DNA of 64,000 nt from Orientallactaga sibirica (GCA_036365145.1 JAEOAD010000015.1:38207501-38271500); one strand, 5' to 3'. Positions 48,280 to 60,959 are shown, counted from the first letter of the stretch. The notes: generated from the letters alone by a model not told the origin. A program made the numbers and translations.

Positions 48280-48560
48280 AGAAGATGAAAGAAGAGGGGG
48301 ATCTGATATGTGTGAGAGAGGGCAGAGGCAGTGTTCCAAGGAGACAGACAGTGCAGTGATGTGGCCACAGGCTAAGCCACCAGAAATGAAAGATTTCACT
48401 CCTGAAGCCTCCCGAGGAGATGCAGCCCCCTTAACACCTTTATTTCAACCCAGAAAACCTGATTTCCAACTCTGCCTTCCAGAACTATAAGGAAACACAT
48501 ATCAGTTGTTTTATGCTGCCGGGTTTATGGCCACATGTTTCAGTGACAATAGAAACTCAT
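48280..48560 (+). mobile_element. MLT1-type MaLR LTR remnant
   Basis: Contains gtgatgtggccacaggctaa, ccttccagaactataaggaa and cagttgttttatgctgccg. Confidence 0.75.
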
Positions 48561-48689
48561 ATGGAGCCCGAGTTATACCAAACTCCAGTTCATTCTTGGA
48601 TGATGTGGACACTTCCCTCTCCCCAGTTCACAGGTAGGCAGCCACCTCCCTCAGGTGAGCCAAAAACAAAAACCAAACAGCTGCCTTTT

Positions 48690-49140
48690 CTTTGTCAGGG
48701 TCTCCCTTCCTGCTACCCTGCCTGTCCCTCCTCTCTGTCCTCTGCCCCTCACTGTTTCTTTCTCCTTCGTGTGTAATCTATCTCTCCTCCTTACCATTTC
48801 CCCTCCTATGTTTGGTTCTCTGCTTGTTTGTCTTTGTCTGTCTCGTGTTCTGCGTCCTCCCCCCACCCTCCCTCTGTTATCTACAGGTCTTACTCTCTCA
48901 ATTGGATTCTCTCCCTTTCCATCATTTGCTTCCTAGTTTCCTGTGTCTTTCTGCCTGGACTCCATTTTCCTTCAGCTTTCAAGTCCAAGTCTTTCTCAGC
49001 CCCTCTAATCATCTTTCTCTCCTTGTCTTGCAGCTCCATCCCAGTTTCTCTTTGTAGCTTCGTGTTACATCTCTTTCTCTTTTGGTCTTGGTCTCTGTCT
49101 CCCCTCCCTCCGTCTCTCTCTTCCTTTCCCCCTCTAGTTC
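48690..49140. repeat. pyrimidine-rich low-complexity stretch
   Basis: About 450 bases with strong C/T excess. It gives rise to long spurious ORFs on both strands. Confidence 0.85.
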
Positions 49141-49649
49141 TTAGGCCGCCTAACCTCAGGGCTGCCTGGGGACTTGCCTGCAGTTGCAAAAGCCTCTGCA
49201 ATTACACCTGCAGCCTCCTCCAGCACTCAGAGCAGGATTCATCCGTTTTGTCATGCCCCTGTCCAACACTGTAGGACTGGCAAGGAAAGCAGAGACAAAA
49301 GGTATTTCACTGTCACATGGTTCATCTGGCTTTACCTAGGGGCTCTTAGACGGGTGCCTCTTACTATTCTGGCAGTGCTGTCAGCCTTACCAAAGAGAAA
49401 TCACTTTTACTTGGCCTACCCCTATGCAGAATTAATCTTTCCCCTTTCATGATGATATCCAAGGCTGGCAAGGATAGGAATGTGAGCTGAGGAAGCGTGC
49501 TACATGGAGGATTCCTTAGGGAGTGGCAGGAGTTAAGCTTTCTGACTTGGATGCACGGAAAGGCTGTCACGAAGACTGAAAACGGGAGCTTCTTTTTATG
49601 TGAGGAGTATCTGGTGTACAGATGGCACTTGACAAATATGTAAAGGAAT

Positions 49650-49760
49650 GTGACCTTCAGTCCTCCTTGGGCCAATTCTGGATGTACCTCCTGGGACAAG
49701 TGACTTCCAATTTCTCATCAGCAAAATGGGGACAGGATCAGAGCACACACTGAGAGGAAG
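49650..49760 (+). repeat. MIR fragment
   Basis: Contains gacaagtgacttccaatttc, then tcatcagcaaaatggggaca. Confidence 0.65.
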
Positions 49761-50149
49761 AGGAAGAGGAAGTGAGGTCTCAGGTCTGAGCAGTGGCTGG
49801 GCGCCAGGACCTGCAGGACAGGACAGAAGCTCAGGTGAGCTTCTTGATGGTTCTGGAAGAGCCAATGGAGTGAGGATTGTGCAGAAAGCTGCAGAGCTGA
49901 ATGGAGCAGGGGATGGAAGTGCCCACCCTCCATCCCCACCCCCAACTCTCCCCTATCCCCAAAAGGAAGGAGGGGTGTTTCTGGGAGTTAGAAACTGCCC
50001 TGTACCAAGGAGTTGTTCATGATCCCCGCGAGGGGGCGCTCAGCCCTGAGGTTGATTTATCCCAATTAGGATTAGACTGCATTTTCTAGGAGCCCAATTT
50101 TGACAAGACCATTTTTTTTTCAGATGAGGAGGTTCATCCTGGTTAGCTT

Positions 50150-50450
50150 CTCAAAACCCATTGCAACATACATTTTTCAGAAGCCTCTTCTGATATTCTA
50201 CTTAGTGCTGTGACAGGATCCTCTCTGCCTGGCACAGCCCTGCCCCTGCTCTTTATCTTACCAGGGCGGGAGTGCTTATCACCTCCTGGCATACTGTGCA
50301 GTTCATGGACGAGTTATGTTTACGTTGTTTCCTGTGTATGTAGAATGTGTACTCCACAAAGACAGGAGTCATTGCATCAGTTTTATTCACTGGGTATCCA
50401 AGGAGCCTAAAACCACTTAGAGTATTGGGTTCTCATAAACAATGTGGAAT
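50150..50450 (+). repeat. L2 3' end
   Basis: Contains actccacaaagacaggagtc, then cactgggtatccaaggagcc. Diverged. Confidence 0.65.
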
Positions 50451-50499
50451 GAAAGAGTAAGGATGTGAGACTTCTCCCCAGTTTACTGAGTTGAAGCCT

Positions 50500-50650
50500 T
50501 TGCTTGAACATGCCATGGAAACTGTAAAGGACTTAAGAGCCCTCACATGCACTCACAGAGAAGTTAGGCTCCAAGGAGGGAAATGGTCCAGGTCACTTGG
50601 CCAGCTGGTCTCTTGATTCCCAGGTATGTTCTCAGCCTGTGCACCAGATC
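50500..50650 (-). repeat. MIR fragment
   Basis: Contains cagagaagttaggctccaag, then ggtccaggtcacttggcca. Confidence 0.55.
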
Positions 50651-50914
50651 TAAGACCTAATCAGATGTTCCTTCAGTCACTGCCTCATTCCTAGAGCCCT
50701 TGGGAGCCCCTGGGGTGATTCTCTGAGAGCTGGAAGCAGGAAGGTAGAGATATGAACACACTAGTAAGAAACAGGGCCATGAATAACCCCATTACCACTG
50801 TCTGATCCCCCCTCCATTTCTGATTCAAAACTTGGGTGCTCAACCTGTCTTAGGTATCTCAAGCCTAACATGCTCCATATTGAACTCTTAATCTCTTTCT
50901 TTTCTTTCTTTTTT

Positions 50915-51122
50915 AAAAGATTTTTTTTATTTATTTCTTTATTTATTTATTAGAGACACACACAGAGAGAGAATGGTGTACCAGGACCTCTAGCCACTGC
51001 AAACAAACTCTAGATGCATGTGCCACCATGTGCATCTGGCTTATGTGGGACATGGAGATTCGAACCAGGGTCCTTAGGCTTCTCAGGCATGCACCTTAAT
51101 CGCTAAGCTATCTCTCTAGCCC
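50915..51122 (-). mobile_element. DIP-like SINE (short form)
   Basis: (ttta)n tail, then actgcaaacaaactctagat and gctatctctctagccc. It abuts the 3' end of the - strand L1 and probably integrated in its A-rich tail. Confidence 0.92.
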
Positions 51123-52899
51123 TCTTTTATTTCTTTATTAACATTATTAACAACATATTTCGTATGGATAGATTATGTGTTAGTTCCCTCTTTTCCATCG
51201 TCCCTGCCCCTATTCCACAGGACATCCTCCTCAGGGGGGTTGTAGGTATTCCCCATGGGATTGTGGGTGATGCATTGTGGGAGCAGTAGTCAGTTTTTGT
51301 GGGGAGGGAATGCCTGTGGGCATGATGCCTCAACCTGTGGTTCTTACAATCTTTCCACCCCCCCTTCTGCAAAATTCCCTGAGCCATGGTAGGTGTGTTT
51401 TAAGTCTACTTCAGTGATGAGCTCTTAGGAGCCTCTGGATCTCTGCTTCAGTAGGTGTTGAGTATCCTCAGGGTCTGTCTCCTTCACCCTGGCGCTGATT
51501 GTCAGGCTCACCATAGAAGCAACACTCATGATCATCTCCCCAATTCCTCTGTAGTTTCAGCTGTGGCTCAGCTGAAGTGTGAGGAGTGGTTTATTTCCTT
51601 GTGTCTCACTATCTTCTGAAAAAGAACAACAGGTTCTCCAATAGAGAGTGAAGTCAGCATAGTTTAAATGGGATGAGCATTATAAATTTAGAGAGGATTT
51701 TATGTATGTAACCCCCCCTTTAGTCAAAGACTAGTGAGAGCTTGACACTGGAGAACATAATTTTTGTCTCCATAGGATTCTGATCTGGTTCCCAATTCCA
51801 GATATGGGTTCCTTTACACTGAGCAGAACTCTTAGCCAATCAGAAAGCTATTGGTTATCCACTGAGGCTGTGTGCCACTATTGCACTGGTGTGTACATCC
51901 TGTCAGGGTGTTTGCTTCTGAGTAGCTTAGACCTCTGGCTGCTCAGACCATTGTTGGCCACTTTCCCCCAGTAGAAAGCACTACATGAGCTGTCTGGGGA
52001 CTGGCTCTCTTCCAGGTTCCAGCCAGGTCTCTCCATGCTCTGTGTCAGCAGCATATGTTGTCTTCAGCAATAGGGTCTTACCTTTTGCCTCAGGAAAGTA
52101 ATCAAATGCTTTGACAGAAACCTGTCTTATTTGGGGGACATCATAGGTCTCTCTGATCTGTTGAGATACAGGCAAAATATTTTTTAAAAGTTTAATGTTA
52201 GGCTTCACCCCACCCTCTCCAGGGTCCTTCTTTTCAGGTGCTCCCTCCTTCCTCCTTTGAGGGTTACATCTTTTATTTTATCTCCAAGGATAAAGGTTTC
52301 TATGGTACCAATTCATTTTGGATTTAGTTTTGTGTTGGTTTTTCCCCACCCTCTTCTTCCCCTGCCCCCAAACCCTTCCATCCCATTGCCTGGACTTTGA
52401 GTTGCCTATGAGGTGTGTCAGCAACTCAAGCTGGTCCAGGTTAGGAACCACAGATGAGCGAGACCATGCGCCATTTCACTTTCTGCAATTGTGAGTTCAC
52501 TGAGCATGATCTGTTCCAAGTCTGTCCATTTTTCTACAAATTTTATTGTATTGTTTTTTTCTTACTGCTGAGTAGAATTCCATTGTGTAAATGTACCACA
52601 ACTTTGTTATTCATTCATCCAATGATGGGCACCTGGGTTGATTCTAGTTCTTAGCTATGATGAATTGAGCAGCTATAAACATGGTTGAGCAAATATCTCT
52701 GTAGTGAAGCATGGAGCATTTAGGATAAATGCCCAGTAAGGGAATAACTGGGTCTGTTGGTAGCTCTATATTCATCCTTTTCAGGAATCTCCATATTGAT
52801 TTCCATAGTGATTGTATAAGTTTGCATTCCCACCAACAGTGAATGAGGAGTTCCTCTTTCACCACATCCTCGCCAACATTTGTTGTTGTTTGATTTTTT

Positions 52900-53110
52900 A
52901 TTTTTATTTATTTATTTGAGAGAGAGAGAGAGAGAAATATACAGGCAGACAGAGAGAAAGAGAGAGAATGGGTGCACCAGGGCCTCCAGCCACTGTAAAC
53001 TAACTCCAGATGTGTATGCCCCCTTGTACATCTGGCTTACGTGAATCCTGGGGAATTGAACCTGCGTCCTTTGGCTTTATAGGCCAGTGCTTTAATGGCT
53101 AAGCCATCTT
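52900..53110 (-). mobile_element. DIP-like SINE inside L1
   Basis: (ttta)n tail, GA run, then gtaaactaactccagatgtg and aatggctaagccatctt. Flanking repeats are tgattttttat and tgattttttaat. The head end is short by several bases. Confidence 0.92.
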
Positions 53111-53288
53111 GTGATTTTTTAATGATTGCCATCTTTACTGGAATCTCATAGTTGTTCTAACTTGCATTTTCCTAATGATTAGGGATGTTGAATATTTTCT
53201 TAAGTGTGTGTCAGCCATTTGTACTTCTTCTGTGAACTCCCTATTCAGTTCTCTGCCCCATTTTTTAGAGTGAGTTGTTTGATTTTTT

Positions 53289-53507
53289 AAAAATTTTATT
53301 TATTTATTTGCAAGCAGAGAGAGAGAGAGAGAGAAGAGAGGCAGACAGAGAAAGAATGGGCATGCCAGGGCCTCCAGCCACTGAAAATGAACTCCAGATG
53401 CATGCACCCCCTTGTGCATCTGGTTTATGTGGGTCCTGGGGAATCGAACTGGGATCCTTTGGCTTCGCAGGCAAACGCCTTAACAGCTAAGCCATTTCTC
53501 CAGGCCC
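53289..53507 (-). mobile_element. DIP-like SINE inside L1
   Basis: Contains gaaaatgaactccagatgca and catttctccaggccc. Perfect 13-bp target duplications tgtttgatttttt (53276-53288 and 53508-53520). Confidence 0.95.
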
Positions 53508-54384
53508 TGTTTGATTTTTTTTAATTGTTTAGTTTTATGAGTTCTTTGTAAATTACATCGTTAGGCCTCTATCAGTGGTAATAGTGGCGAAAATTTTTTC
53601 CCATTCTGTGGGTAATTTATTAGCTCTGATTATGGTATGTCTGTCTGTGAAAAAATTTTTAGCTTCATGAGATTCCATTGGTTTGAGTGATTGTTTAATT
53701 TCCTGGGCTACTGGGGGTTTGTTCAGGAAATCTTTCCTTACTCCTATATTGTAGAAAATTCCATTTTTTCTTCCAGTAGAAGAAGAATTTCGGGTCTTAT
53801 ATTGAGGTTTATAATCCATTTGGACTTGATTTTTGTGTATGGTGAGATGACTGGGTCTAGTTTCATGTTTCTACATCTGGTCATCCAATTTGTCTGACAC
53901 CATGTGTTGAAGATGCTGTCTTTTTTTCTCCAGTCTACAGTATTGACACCTTTGTCAAAGATCAAGTAGCTGTAGTTACTTGATCTAAGGTCTGGGTCTT
54001 CAATTCTGTTCCATTGGTCTGTGCTTCTGTTTTTATGCCAGTAGCATGCTGCATGGTTACTATAGTTTTGTAATATAGCTTTAGATCAGATATGGTGATA
54101 CCTCTAGAGGTGTTTCTTTTGCTGACAATATGTTTGGATATCTATATGATTTTTGAGGTCATGTTTTCTATATCTGTGAATAATGATGCTAGAATTTTTA
54201 TTGGTATTCTACTGACTCTGTATATTGCTTTTGATAAAATTGTCACTTTCACAATATTAATTCTACCTATCCATGAGCATAGGAGGTCTTCCTATCTTCA
54301 CAAGTCCTCCTCAATTTCTTTCTTGAGATTTTATGTTTTCATTATCTATGTCTTTCACATCCTTGGTTAGTGGGGTTTTTTCCC

Positions 54385-54465
54385 TTTTTTTTTTTTTTTT
54401 TTTCTAGCCCAGGCTGGCTTGTAATTCACTATGTAGTCTCAGGCTGGCCTCAAACTCACAATCCA
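54385..54465 (-). mobile_element. B1 fragment
   Basis: Poly-T, then ctagcccaggctggcttgta and ctcaggctggcctcaaactc. The 5' part of B1 is lost. Confidence 0.85.
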
Positions 54466-54479
54466 GCTTTAATCTCATT

Positions 54480-55075
54480 CTTGAAGCTTCCCCTACCCCT
54501 ACCATCTTCACCCCAACAGTAATGTCCCCATATGCATGGGTGCTGAAGCCAAACCTAAAAGAGTTACTCCATTCTCCTGCCTCTCCTTCAGGCCCATGTC
54601 CAGCTTGTCAACAGGTGCTATTAGCTCCACCCCAAAATCTCCAGGCCCTTGCCTACCAACTATCTGAACCATAATTACTTGCTGGATGGCTCTGCCTGCT
54701 CTCAAGCTTGTTTTAAGATTCTTAGTATAGCAATGGTTTCTTAAATGTACATATCAGACTGTTTAATTTTCCTTTTTCCAACTGTTCAGTAGCCTTTCAC
54801 TTTGGAAGTCCAGACACTATACAGTGGCCCAAAGTAAGGCCTTCCATGACTCTTTTCCTGCTTGTCACTCCATAGTAGCTGCTCCCCACCAAGGACCCTT
54901 CCCTTGCAGCCACTCTCCATTCTGGGCTTACATGACCCTCTGCAAAGAGGCTTGTTCACACCATACACTCCTCAATTACAGGCTGCACTTCCTTCATAGC
55001 ACTATTGTGATTACAGACTGTACTTAGGGATTGCTTTTCTACTTTATTATCTGACTCCATTTCTAGTCTTAAAAA
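54480..55075 (+). repeat. L2 segment
   Basis: Contains ccatgtccagcttgtcaaca, taaggccttccatgactctt and tgcaaagaggcttgttcaca, with the spacing of the L2 body and 3' region. Confidence 0.7.
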
Positions 55076-55243
55076 ACATTGTCTTGATTTGATTCTTCGT
55101 TTCTCAACCATAATTCCCTGAACCTTCGGAAGAGCATGGCCATAGTAGAGGATCCATGAGGACTGAGGGAAAGAGCAAGAGACACAACCTGAGTGTACGC
55201 CTTTGCTTTACTTCCCGTGGAATAGAAGTTTTACGTTCCTGTC

Positions 55244-55858
55244 TGTTGCAGTCAGCTTCTCACTGCTGAGATAAACACCAAACCAGAAACAGCTTATGGG
55301 AGGAAAGGTTTGATTTCAAGCTTACAAATTCCAGAGGAAGCTCTATCGATAGTAGAAGAAGCTGGCTTACTTCCATACATTAAAGCAGAGAGACACCATC
55401 AAAAGCAACAAGTGCAGTGCTGAAGAGATGGCTTAGCGGTTAAGGCACGTGCCTGCAAAGCCTAATGACCCCAGTTTGATTCTCCAGGTCCCATGTAAGC
55501 CAGATGCACAAGGGGGCGCACTCATCTGGAGTTAGTTTGCAGTGGCTAGAGGCCCTGGCACACCCATTCTCACTCTTCCTTTCTCTCTCTTTCCCTGTCT
55601 CTGTCTTAAATAAATAAATAAATAAAAATAAAATCTTTTTTTTAAAAAAAGAAAGCAACAAGTACAATGAACAGCCAGAGCTCAAACTGGCTCTTCACAC
55701 ACATTAGAGCAAGACTCAAGGTCTGCCCCTAAACACATCTTAAGGTTAAACTCCAAGATCCACACCCAGTGACACCTCCTCTAACTAAGCTCCAGGAGAC
55801 TCAAGTTGCAAAATGAACTTTTTTCAAAATTCCTAAGGCTATGGAGGACAAACATTCA
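55244..55858 (-). mobile_element. MaLR-type LTR with a nested SINE
   Basis: Antisense LTR from tgttgcagtcagcttctcac to ggaggacaaacattca, split at 55417 by a DIP-like SINE. Flanks are ctgtc and cagtc (4 of 5). About 380 bp without the SINE. Confidence 0.75.
55417..55651 (+). mobile_element. DIP-like SINE (short form) inside an LTR
   Basis: Contains gctgaagagatggcttagcg, agccagatgcacaagggggc and an (aaat)n tail. 15-bp target duplications aaagcaacaagt(g/a)ca (55402-55416 and 55652-55666). Confidence 0.96.
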
Positions 55859-56330
55859 CAGTCATTATGCCATTCAAAGCCTTCATGGCATTATGTCTAG
55901 CCAAACACCACAGCCTCACCACTCACTCTGCTCCAGATAAGTGGGTCCTTGGCCCTTTTCTGTTGTTTCAGGTCATGGGTCCTGTTCACAATCATGCCTC
56001 TGCTGATACGTCTCTCCCTCCACTGTTTTTTGGGAGGAGGGCATTACTGGGTCTTGAACCCAGAGCCTTGGTACCTACTAGGCGAACACTTTCCTACTGG
56101 GCTGTATTGTCCCTCTTTCTCTCACTTTAAGAATGTGTATCCTTCAAGGCTTTGCTACACACCCATACCTCCAGGAAGCTTTTTATAATTTCTTCATTTG
56201 ACATTCAGTCTCTCTCAACGTACCAGAGAATTTTGTGTTTGAATTATGATCACACTCCAGAGAGCAGACAGCATGTCACATGCTGAGAAGACACTGGTTT
56301 CATATGTGTTATCTCTGTTGCTTTCAAACC
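55859..56330 (+). repeat. L2 segment, split by an ID-like SINE
   Basis: Contains gccattcaaagccttcatgg, then atccttcaaggctttgctac and ctccaggaagctttttataa. Confidence 0.65.
56020..56120 (-). mobile_element. ID/B4-like SINE fragment
   Basis: Contains tactgggtcttgaacccaga and actgggctgtattgtccc, a diverged antisense tRNA-like unit. Confidence 0.6.
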
Positions 56331-57389
56331 ACGAAACTCTAGTTTAATAATGTAAACTCTGATTTCCAATTTTCTTGCCTGTGAAAGATTTATGTATAGA
56401 ATCATGTTTTGGCCTTGCTGGGTTGTGGTGAGTATTGATGGCAGTAACTACATTGCACAGAATAAAGTCTAAAAAGTAATTACTGCTTTTGTGAAAAAGA
56501 CAGCTCAACAGCCTTCTGGTTAATGTAGTTAGTTAACTAGAGCATGTTGGTCCTTCCTGAGATTTTACAATAGCTTTGTCCAGTTTTTTATCTAATCCCA
56601 GTTCCTGACACTCTTCTGAGCAGTGTTTACATGGGAAGAGCCCCACAGATGCTTGAATGAATGCATGCACCAATGAATGAATATGAAAGGACATATCCAA
56701 ACCATCATCATCTGTTAAAGATTCCCTTGAAGTAGGAGGCCGAGACTACTGATATAACCACCTTTTATTTCAAAGCAGTTCGGGGGATGGGGAGTCACCA
56801 ATACACTCTGAGTTTCTAGCAACCCCATCCACATACTCCAGCTTCATGGTTTTGAGGTTCCTGGTCCCACCTGCCACAGTGGCTGACCATTTCCTTCCGT
56901 CTGTGAGAAACAGGCCAGTGACCGACAAATGAACTTAAAAATGGTGAGATTTTAACATACAGCCTATGTTCAGACCTTTTGTGGATAATCAACAGCTGGA
57001 CATTTTCACCCCAATTATTTTTCTCTATTAATATAGCAATATATTGAAAATTGTTCCAGCCAAGAGAATTATTGCCTCTCTTTACTTAGATCTTAAATCT
57101 TTCCTCAAAGACAGCTTATTTTAATTGAAAATATTCAATCAATCTCTACTTCCCTCCCCACCTTTGTCCTATTCCTAAATTCACATGTATGAGGACCAGA
57201 GAGAAGAAGGGAAAGAGGGATGTCCCAACCAAGCCCCACCTTTAAAACTGTCTTTAAGAAAGAGCTCATCATACTGATCCAACACCTTACAGTGGGCTTG
57301 TTCTGAACTAACTCAACCACTTTCCTTCCTAGACACTCACAAAGGTGGGTGATCCCAACAACTTCTGTGGTGTTTCAGGTCTGGCTTTC

Positions 57390-57550
57390 ATTTCATGCTA
57401 TCAAGAAAGGGATCCGCCTTCTCTCTCTCCTATCCATTCACTCATTCACTCATTCATTGATCCCACTCTGTATTACTCACCAACCAGGTGCAGCCACACC
57501 CTTCAGCCTAGCAACCTTGTGGGGTGAGCATGTCACAGATGAGGAAACAG
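57390..57550 (-). repeat. MIR/L2-like fragment
   Basis: Contains cactcattcactcattcatt, then cacagatgaggaaacagact. Confidence 0.45.
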
Positions 57551-57989
57551 ACTCCAGAGATGGAATAGTGTGTGCGAGGTTGCACAGGGCTCTAGTTCTG
57601 TGCTTCTGTAAATGTTCTCTCTAAAGCTTTGTGGCTTAAAACAACACTAACTGCTCTTCCCTGTTCTCTGAGTGCGGCATTTGGACAGATCTCAGTGGGA
57701 GGTTCTAGTGCGGCATCTGATCATTTGCACGCAGACCACTGGGGCTGGAATGGCTCAAGACGTGAAGGCTGAGCAAGCTTCTCTCCTCTGTTTCTTCACA
57801 GTCTCAGGGCATTCAGACTATCTGCTGGAGGCTCAGGACTCCAGCTCCCGTATTGCAACAGAGTTCAGTCTTACCTTGTCTGGCATTGCCACAAAACGTC
57901 TCACAATGTCAATTGTCCTTTTTCTGCCATTCTTTTGGTTAGAAGTCAGTTATGCCGCCTAGTGGATGGAATGTCAAGGTCATATTAGA

Positions 57990-58145
57990 AAAGCATGTGA
58001 GGGAAAGGACACTGGTTCAATTTCCCAGGATCCGCATAAGTCAGATGCATAAGATGACACATGTGTCTGGAATTTGTGGCTGGAGGCTCTGATGCACCCA
58101 TTGTCTCTCTGTCTCTCTCTTTCTCACTCTCTCAAATAAATAAAT
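57990..58145 (+). mobile_element. DIP-like SINE, head degraded
   Basis: Contains gtcagatgcataagatgaca and acatgtgtctggaatttgtg, CT tail, (aaat)n end. Confidence 0.85.
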
Positions 58146-58669
58146 TGTATATAATATACACACACACACATATATACATATATATGAATAGCATGAAAGA
58201 TGGGAGACATTGTTGCAGACACTCACAGCCAGGATTTGGATGAGACACAATACTTCCAAAACTTCTGCTGCAACTTTCTACCTCCAGCCACAGGAACTTC
58301 TGATTTCCACTATGCCCTGTAGCTCTTTCTGTCAACACACACATCCATGATTTGGTCTCCCCAGGCCAACTGGAGATTGGCCGGGCTTTAGCAGCCAGTT
58401 TGTCTCTGCAGGCCCTGGCTGTGAGACAGCCTCCAGGGGCTGCTGGTCAGAGGCCAATCCCAGTGGCAGCTTGTAGACTTAACAGAGAAGGTCAGTGAGG
58501 AAGGAAGCAGGAGAAAGCCCCAGAGCACAGAAAGCTTGCAGCACATCTCACTGTCGCTGTCACAAACAGCAACATGCCTGCTGTTTTTCCTTCTCCCACC
58601 AATTGCCAGCCTGCCAGGGATGTCTTAGGTTCTGACAGAAAAGGTGCCTTTAAATCAGGAAACAGCCCA

Positions 58670-58800
58670 CAGCAGTGGAAAACTCATCGTTTTGGAGTCA
58701 AACACGCCTGCATTTGGATCCTAAATCTACCATCACCATCTGTGTGGCCTTGCACATATTCCTTAACCTACCAAAGCAGACAACAGATGAACAAAATACT
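58670..58800 (+). repeat. MIR fragment
   Basis: Contains ggagtcaaacacgcctgcat, then tgtgtggccttgcacatatt. Confidence 0.75.
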
Positions 58801-58804
58801 CTTT

Positions 58805-58861
58805 TGGATGGATGGGTGGATGGATGGATGGATGGATGGATGGATGGATGGATGGATGGAT
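58805..58861. repeat. (GGAT)n microsatellite
   Basis: About 14 units with one GGGT variant. It is read through by a spurious 155-codon ORF. Confidence 0.95.
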
Positions 58862-59099
58862 GTACACTGTTGCTCTGAGGGCTCCTGTCTTGTATTCCCT
58901 CTCTCTCTCTCTCTCTCAGGCCAACTTCGGAGTCTTCCTCCTCCTCTCTGTGGTTCTCTGTATGCCCAGTCCCCAACACTCCTGAATCAGGGCAGTGAGT
59001 CTTGCCCCCTTAGTAACATGAGATTTCTGATCATTTATTAGGCGAGAGAGAGCAGACATAAATGTGAAATGGTACAGTTCCTGGACAGGCGTTTGATGA

Positions 59100-59282
59100 G
59101 TTACCTAGGGTGAAACCTCATCTCCAACATTGATAAGGTTAGTATAGCCTTTGGGGAAGTCACTTACCTTGTCTGAGCAGTAGGAACAATAACAGACCTA
59201 TCTCACTGCGCTGTGATGAGGATTGGGTGAGCCGATATATGTAAGATTGCCTGGCACATACTAAACTTTACATATCAGCCAT
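59100..59282 (+). repeat. MIR fragment
   Basis: Contains ggggaagtcacttaccttgt, gtgatgaggattgggtgagc and gattgcctggcacatact. Confidence 0.8.
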
Positions 59283-59284
59283 TA

Positions 59285-60130
59285 TTTCTTATTCATTTAA
59301 CAGACATATATTTCACACTTACTGCCAGGCAGACATGTGAACATTTGGATGATTGAATCAGACAGATATGGCCTCTGCCCCACAAGCTGCAGGCTGGAGG
59401 AACCACTGAAAAGAACAGACAGTTGATGTACAGTGTTGTGTGAGTGTCTGGCTGGTGGAAAACTAGACAAAGAGACCATGGGGAAACTTAGGAGGGAGCC
59501 TATATTAATAAGGACACCAAGGAAGATGTACCCATTGAAGTGACAGCTATACCAAGGTTTGGAGGCTGAGAAGGAGCTGGTTCTATGAGCCATGTGAGGA
59601 GGGAAGGTGGTCTGAGAGGATGAGCAGTGTATCCCAAGACCTTATAGGCTATAGGATTGCTGGGATGGGCAGGGCAATGGGGTTCAAAGTGGGAAGCAGT
59701 AAGCACAGAGCTGAGAAAATAACCAGGGGCTCAGCTAGGAACAAACTCTGAAAAGTCATGGCAGGAATTTGGATTTCTAAAGAAATGAGGAGTCACTGAA
59801 GGATTTATTCAGCTGAGTAACATGCTTAGGTCTACATCTGAGATCATCCATGCTTGTACTATAGAAAATGACCTGGAGGTGGCAGTTGTGATGTAGGAGG
59901 ACCTTAAGATAGGGGAAAGATGATGGTGCCCTACTATGGGGAATATAAAGAGGTGGACAGACTCAAGAGTTGAGGGCTCTCATGGAGAAGGGCTGATGAC
60001 AGCTTGAATGTTTGGAACTGAAGGAATTGGGAAGAGGAACTATTGAGGGTAAATACCTAATCTTCATGCTGTGAGAAATGACAGGTGATTTGAATGAAGT
60101 CCATTCAGAAGTCGTGGAAGCAGGACAGCA
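59285..60130 (-). repeat. L2, long antisense copy
   Basis: Starts atttaacagacatatatttc, then gacagatatggcctctgccc. Later gaggagtcactgaaggattt and tcagctgagtaacatgctta. One of the longest L2 pieces here. Confidence 0.6.
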
Positions 60131-60589
60131 GGGAGGACTGCCGCAAATCTCCTAAAGAGATAGTCAGCCTCTAGTTGGAGAGCCGCGGCTATAAATTAGC
60201 CAAGACAGAGTGGGAGAGGCAAGTAGCTTGTACAAAATGGATATGATACACAGGGCAGATACCCAATTGTACGAGTTGATATGAGGATATGCTCATTATG
60301 ACATTGGTCCTTTACTCTTCATTGGTAAATTTGTACTTTCATCAAGATTATGACCCTGTACCCCAAGGATTCATCTCTGGCAGAATTGTATGATGAAACA
60401 GGATTACTCCTTAGAGTCAGGGGGTTGTCCAAAGCACCTGAAATTACTTCCAAGTAAGACAACTGGTCCTTGACTGTCAGGCAAGCACTGATCTGTATAC
60501 AACAAAAAGTCTCTTGTCCTTGGGTCTTGCTTATCCAGCTGCACCACCTAAGGCCAGACTATGGAAGCCTAGGGAGACCTAAAAGCTAT

Positions 60590-60790
60590 GTGTGTGCACA
60601 CACTTTGGGGTATGATTACGCAGACCTCTGCGCAGGCACCCTTTCCAGCTCTGCGATCGTAGACAAATCACTTCTGTGCACTTCCATTTCCTTATCTAGA
60701 GACGAGGAATAGTAATTACCATCGAGGTTTTGTGAGGACTAAAGTCAACGTTTACCAGATCTCAAGAACAGTGAGTGGTGTTGCCATCTT
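60590..60790 (+). repeat. MIR fragment
   Basis: Contains gcgatcgtagacaaatcact, then gacgaggaatagtaattacc. Confidence 0.75.
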
Positions 60791-60803
60791 GACTGCAGTT
60801 GAC

Positions 60804-60959
60804 TTTTTTTTTTTTTTTTTTTTTTTTGGTTTTTTTCACTTTTCAGTTTTTCAAGGTAGGGTCTCACTCTAGCCCAGGCTGACCTGGAATTCACTATGTA
60901 ATCTCCTACCTTTGCCTCCTGAATGCTGGGATTAAAGGCATGTGCCACCACACCCGGCT
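60804..60959 (-). mobile_element. B1 SINE
   Basis: Antisense B1 with T23, aggtagggtctcactctagc and gctgggattaaaggcatgtg. Perfect 10-bp target duplications tgcagttgac (60794-60803 and 60960-60969). Confidence 0.96.

Larger units (their letters stand above)
51123..54375 (-). mobile_element. L1 LINE, 5'-truncated, with two nested SINEs
   Basis: On the - strand, 51123 to about 52450 looks like a rodent L1 3' UTR, and 52450 to 54375 is the 3' part of ORF2. Around 52644-52865 the conserved ORF2 end is readable (CWWECKLIQSLWKSIWRFLK, then PLLGIYPK). The endonuclease and most of the reverse transcriptase are missing and the remaining frame is broken, so it cannot move by itself. Two DIP-like SINEs (52900 and 53289) lie within it. 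Confidence 0.9.

Noticed and set aside
48690..49274. Overlapping ORFs of 103-148 codons on both strands
   Set aside because: The C/T-rich low-complexity stretch lacks stop codons by composition. The peptides are Ser/Leu/Pro-rich without a domain.
52644..53965. A host gene on the - strand
   Set aside because: The peptides are the C-terminal part of L1 ORF2, broken by SINE insertions and stops.
58574..59041. 155-codon ORF on the + strand with a repeated WMDG peptide
   Set aside because: The repeat comes from the (GGAT)n microsatellite. There are no codon or domain signals outside it, and a MIR overlaps it.
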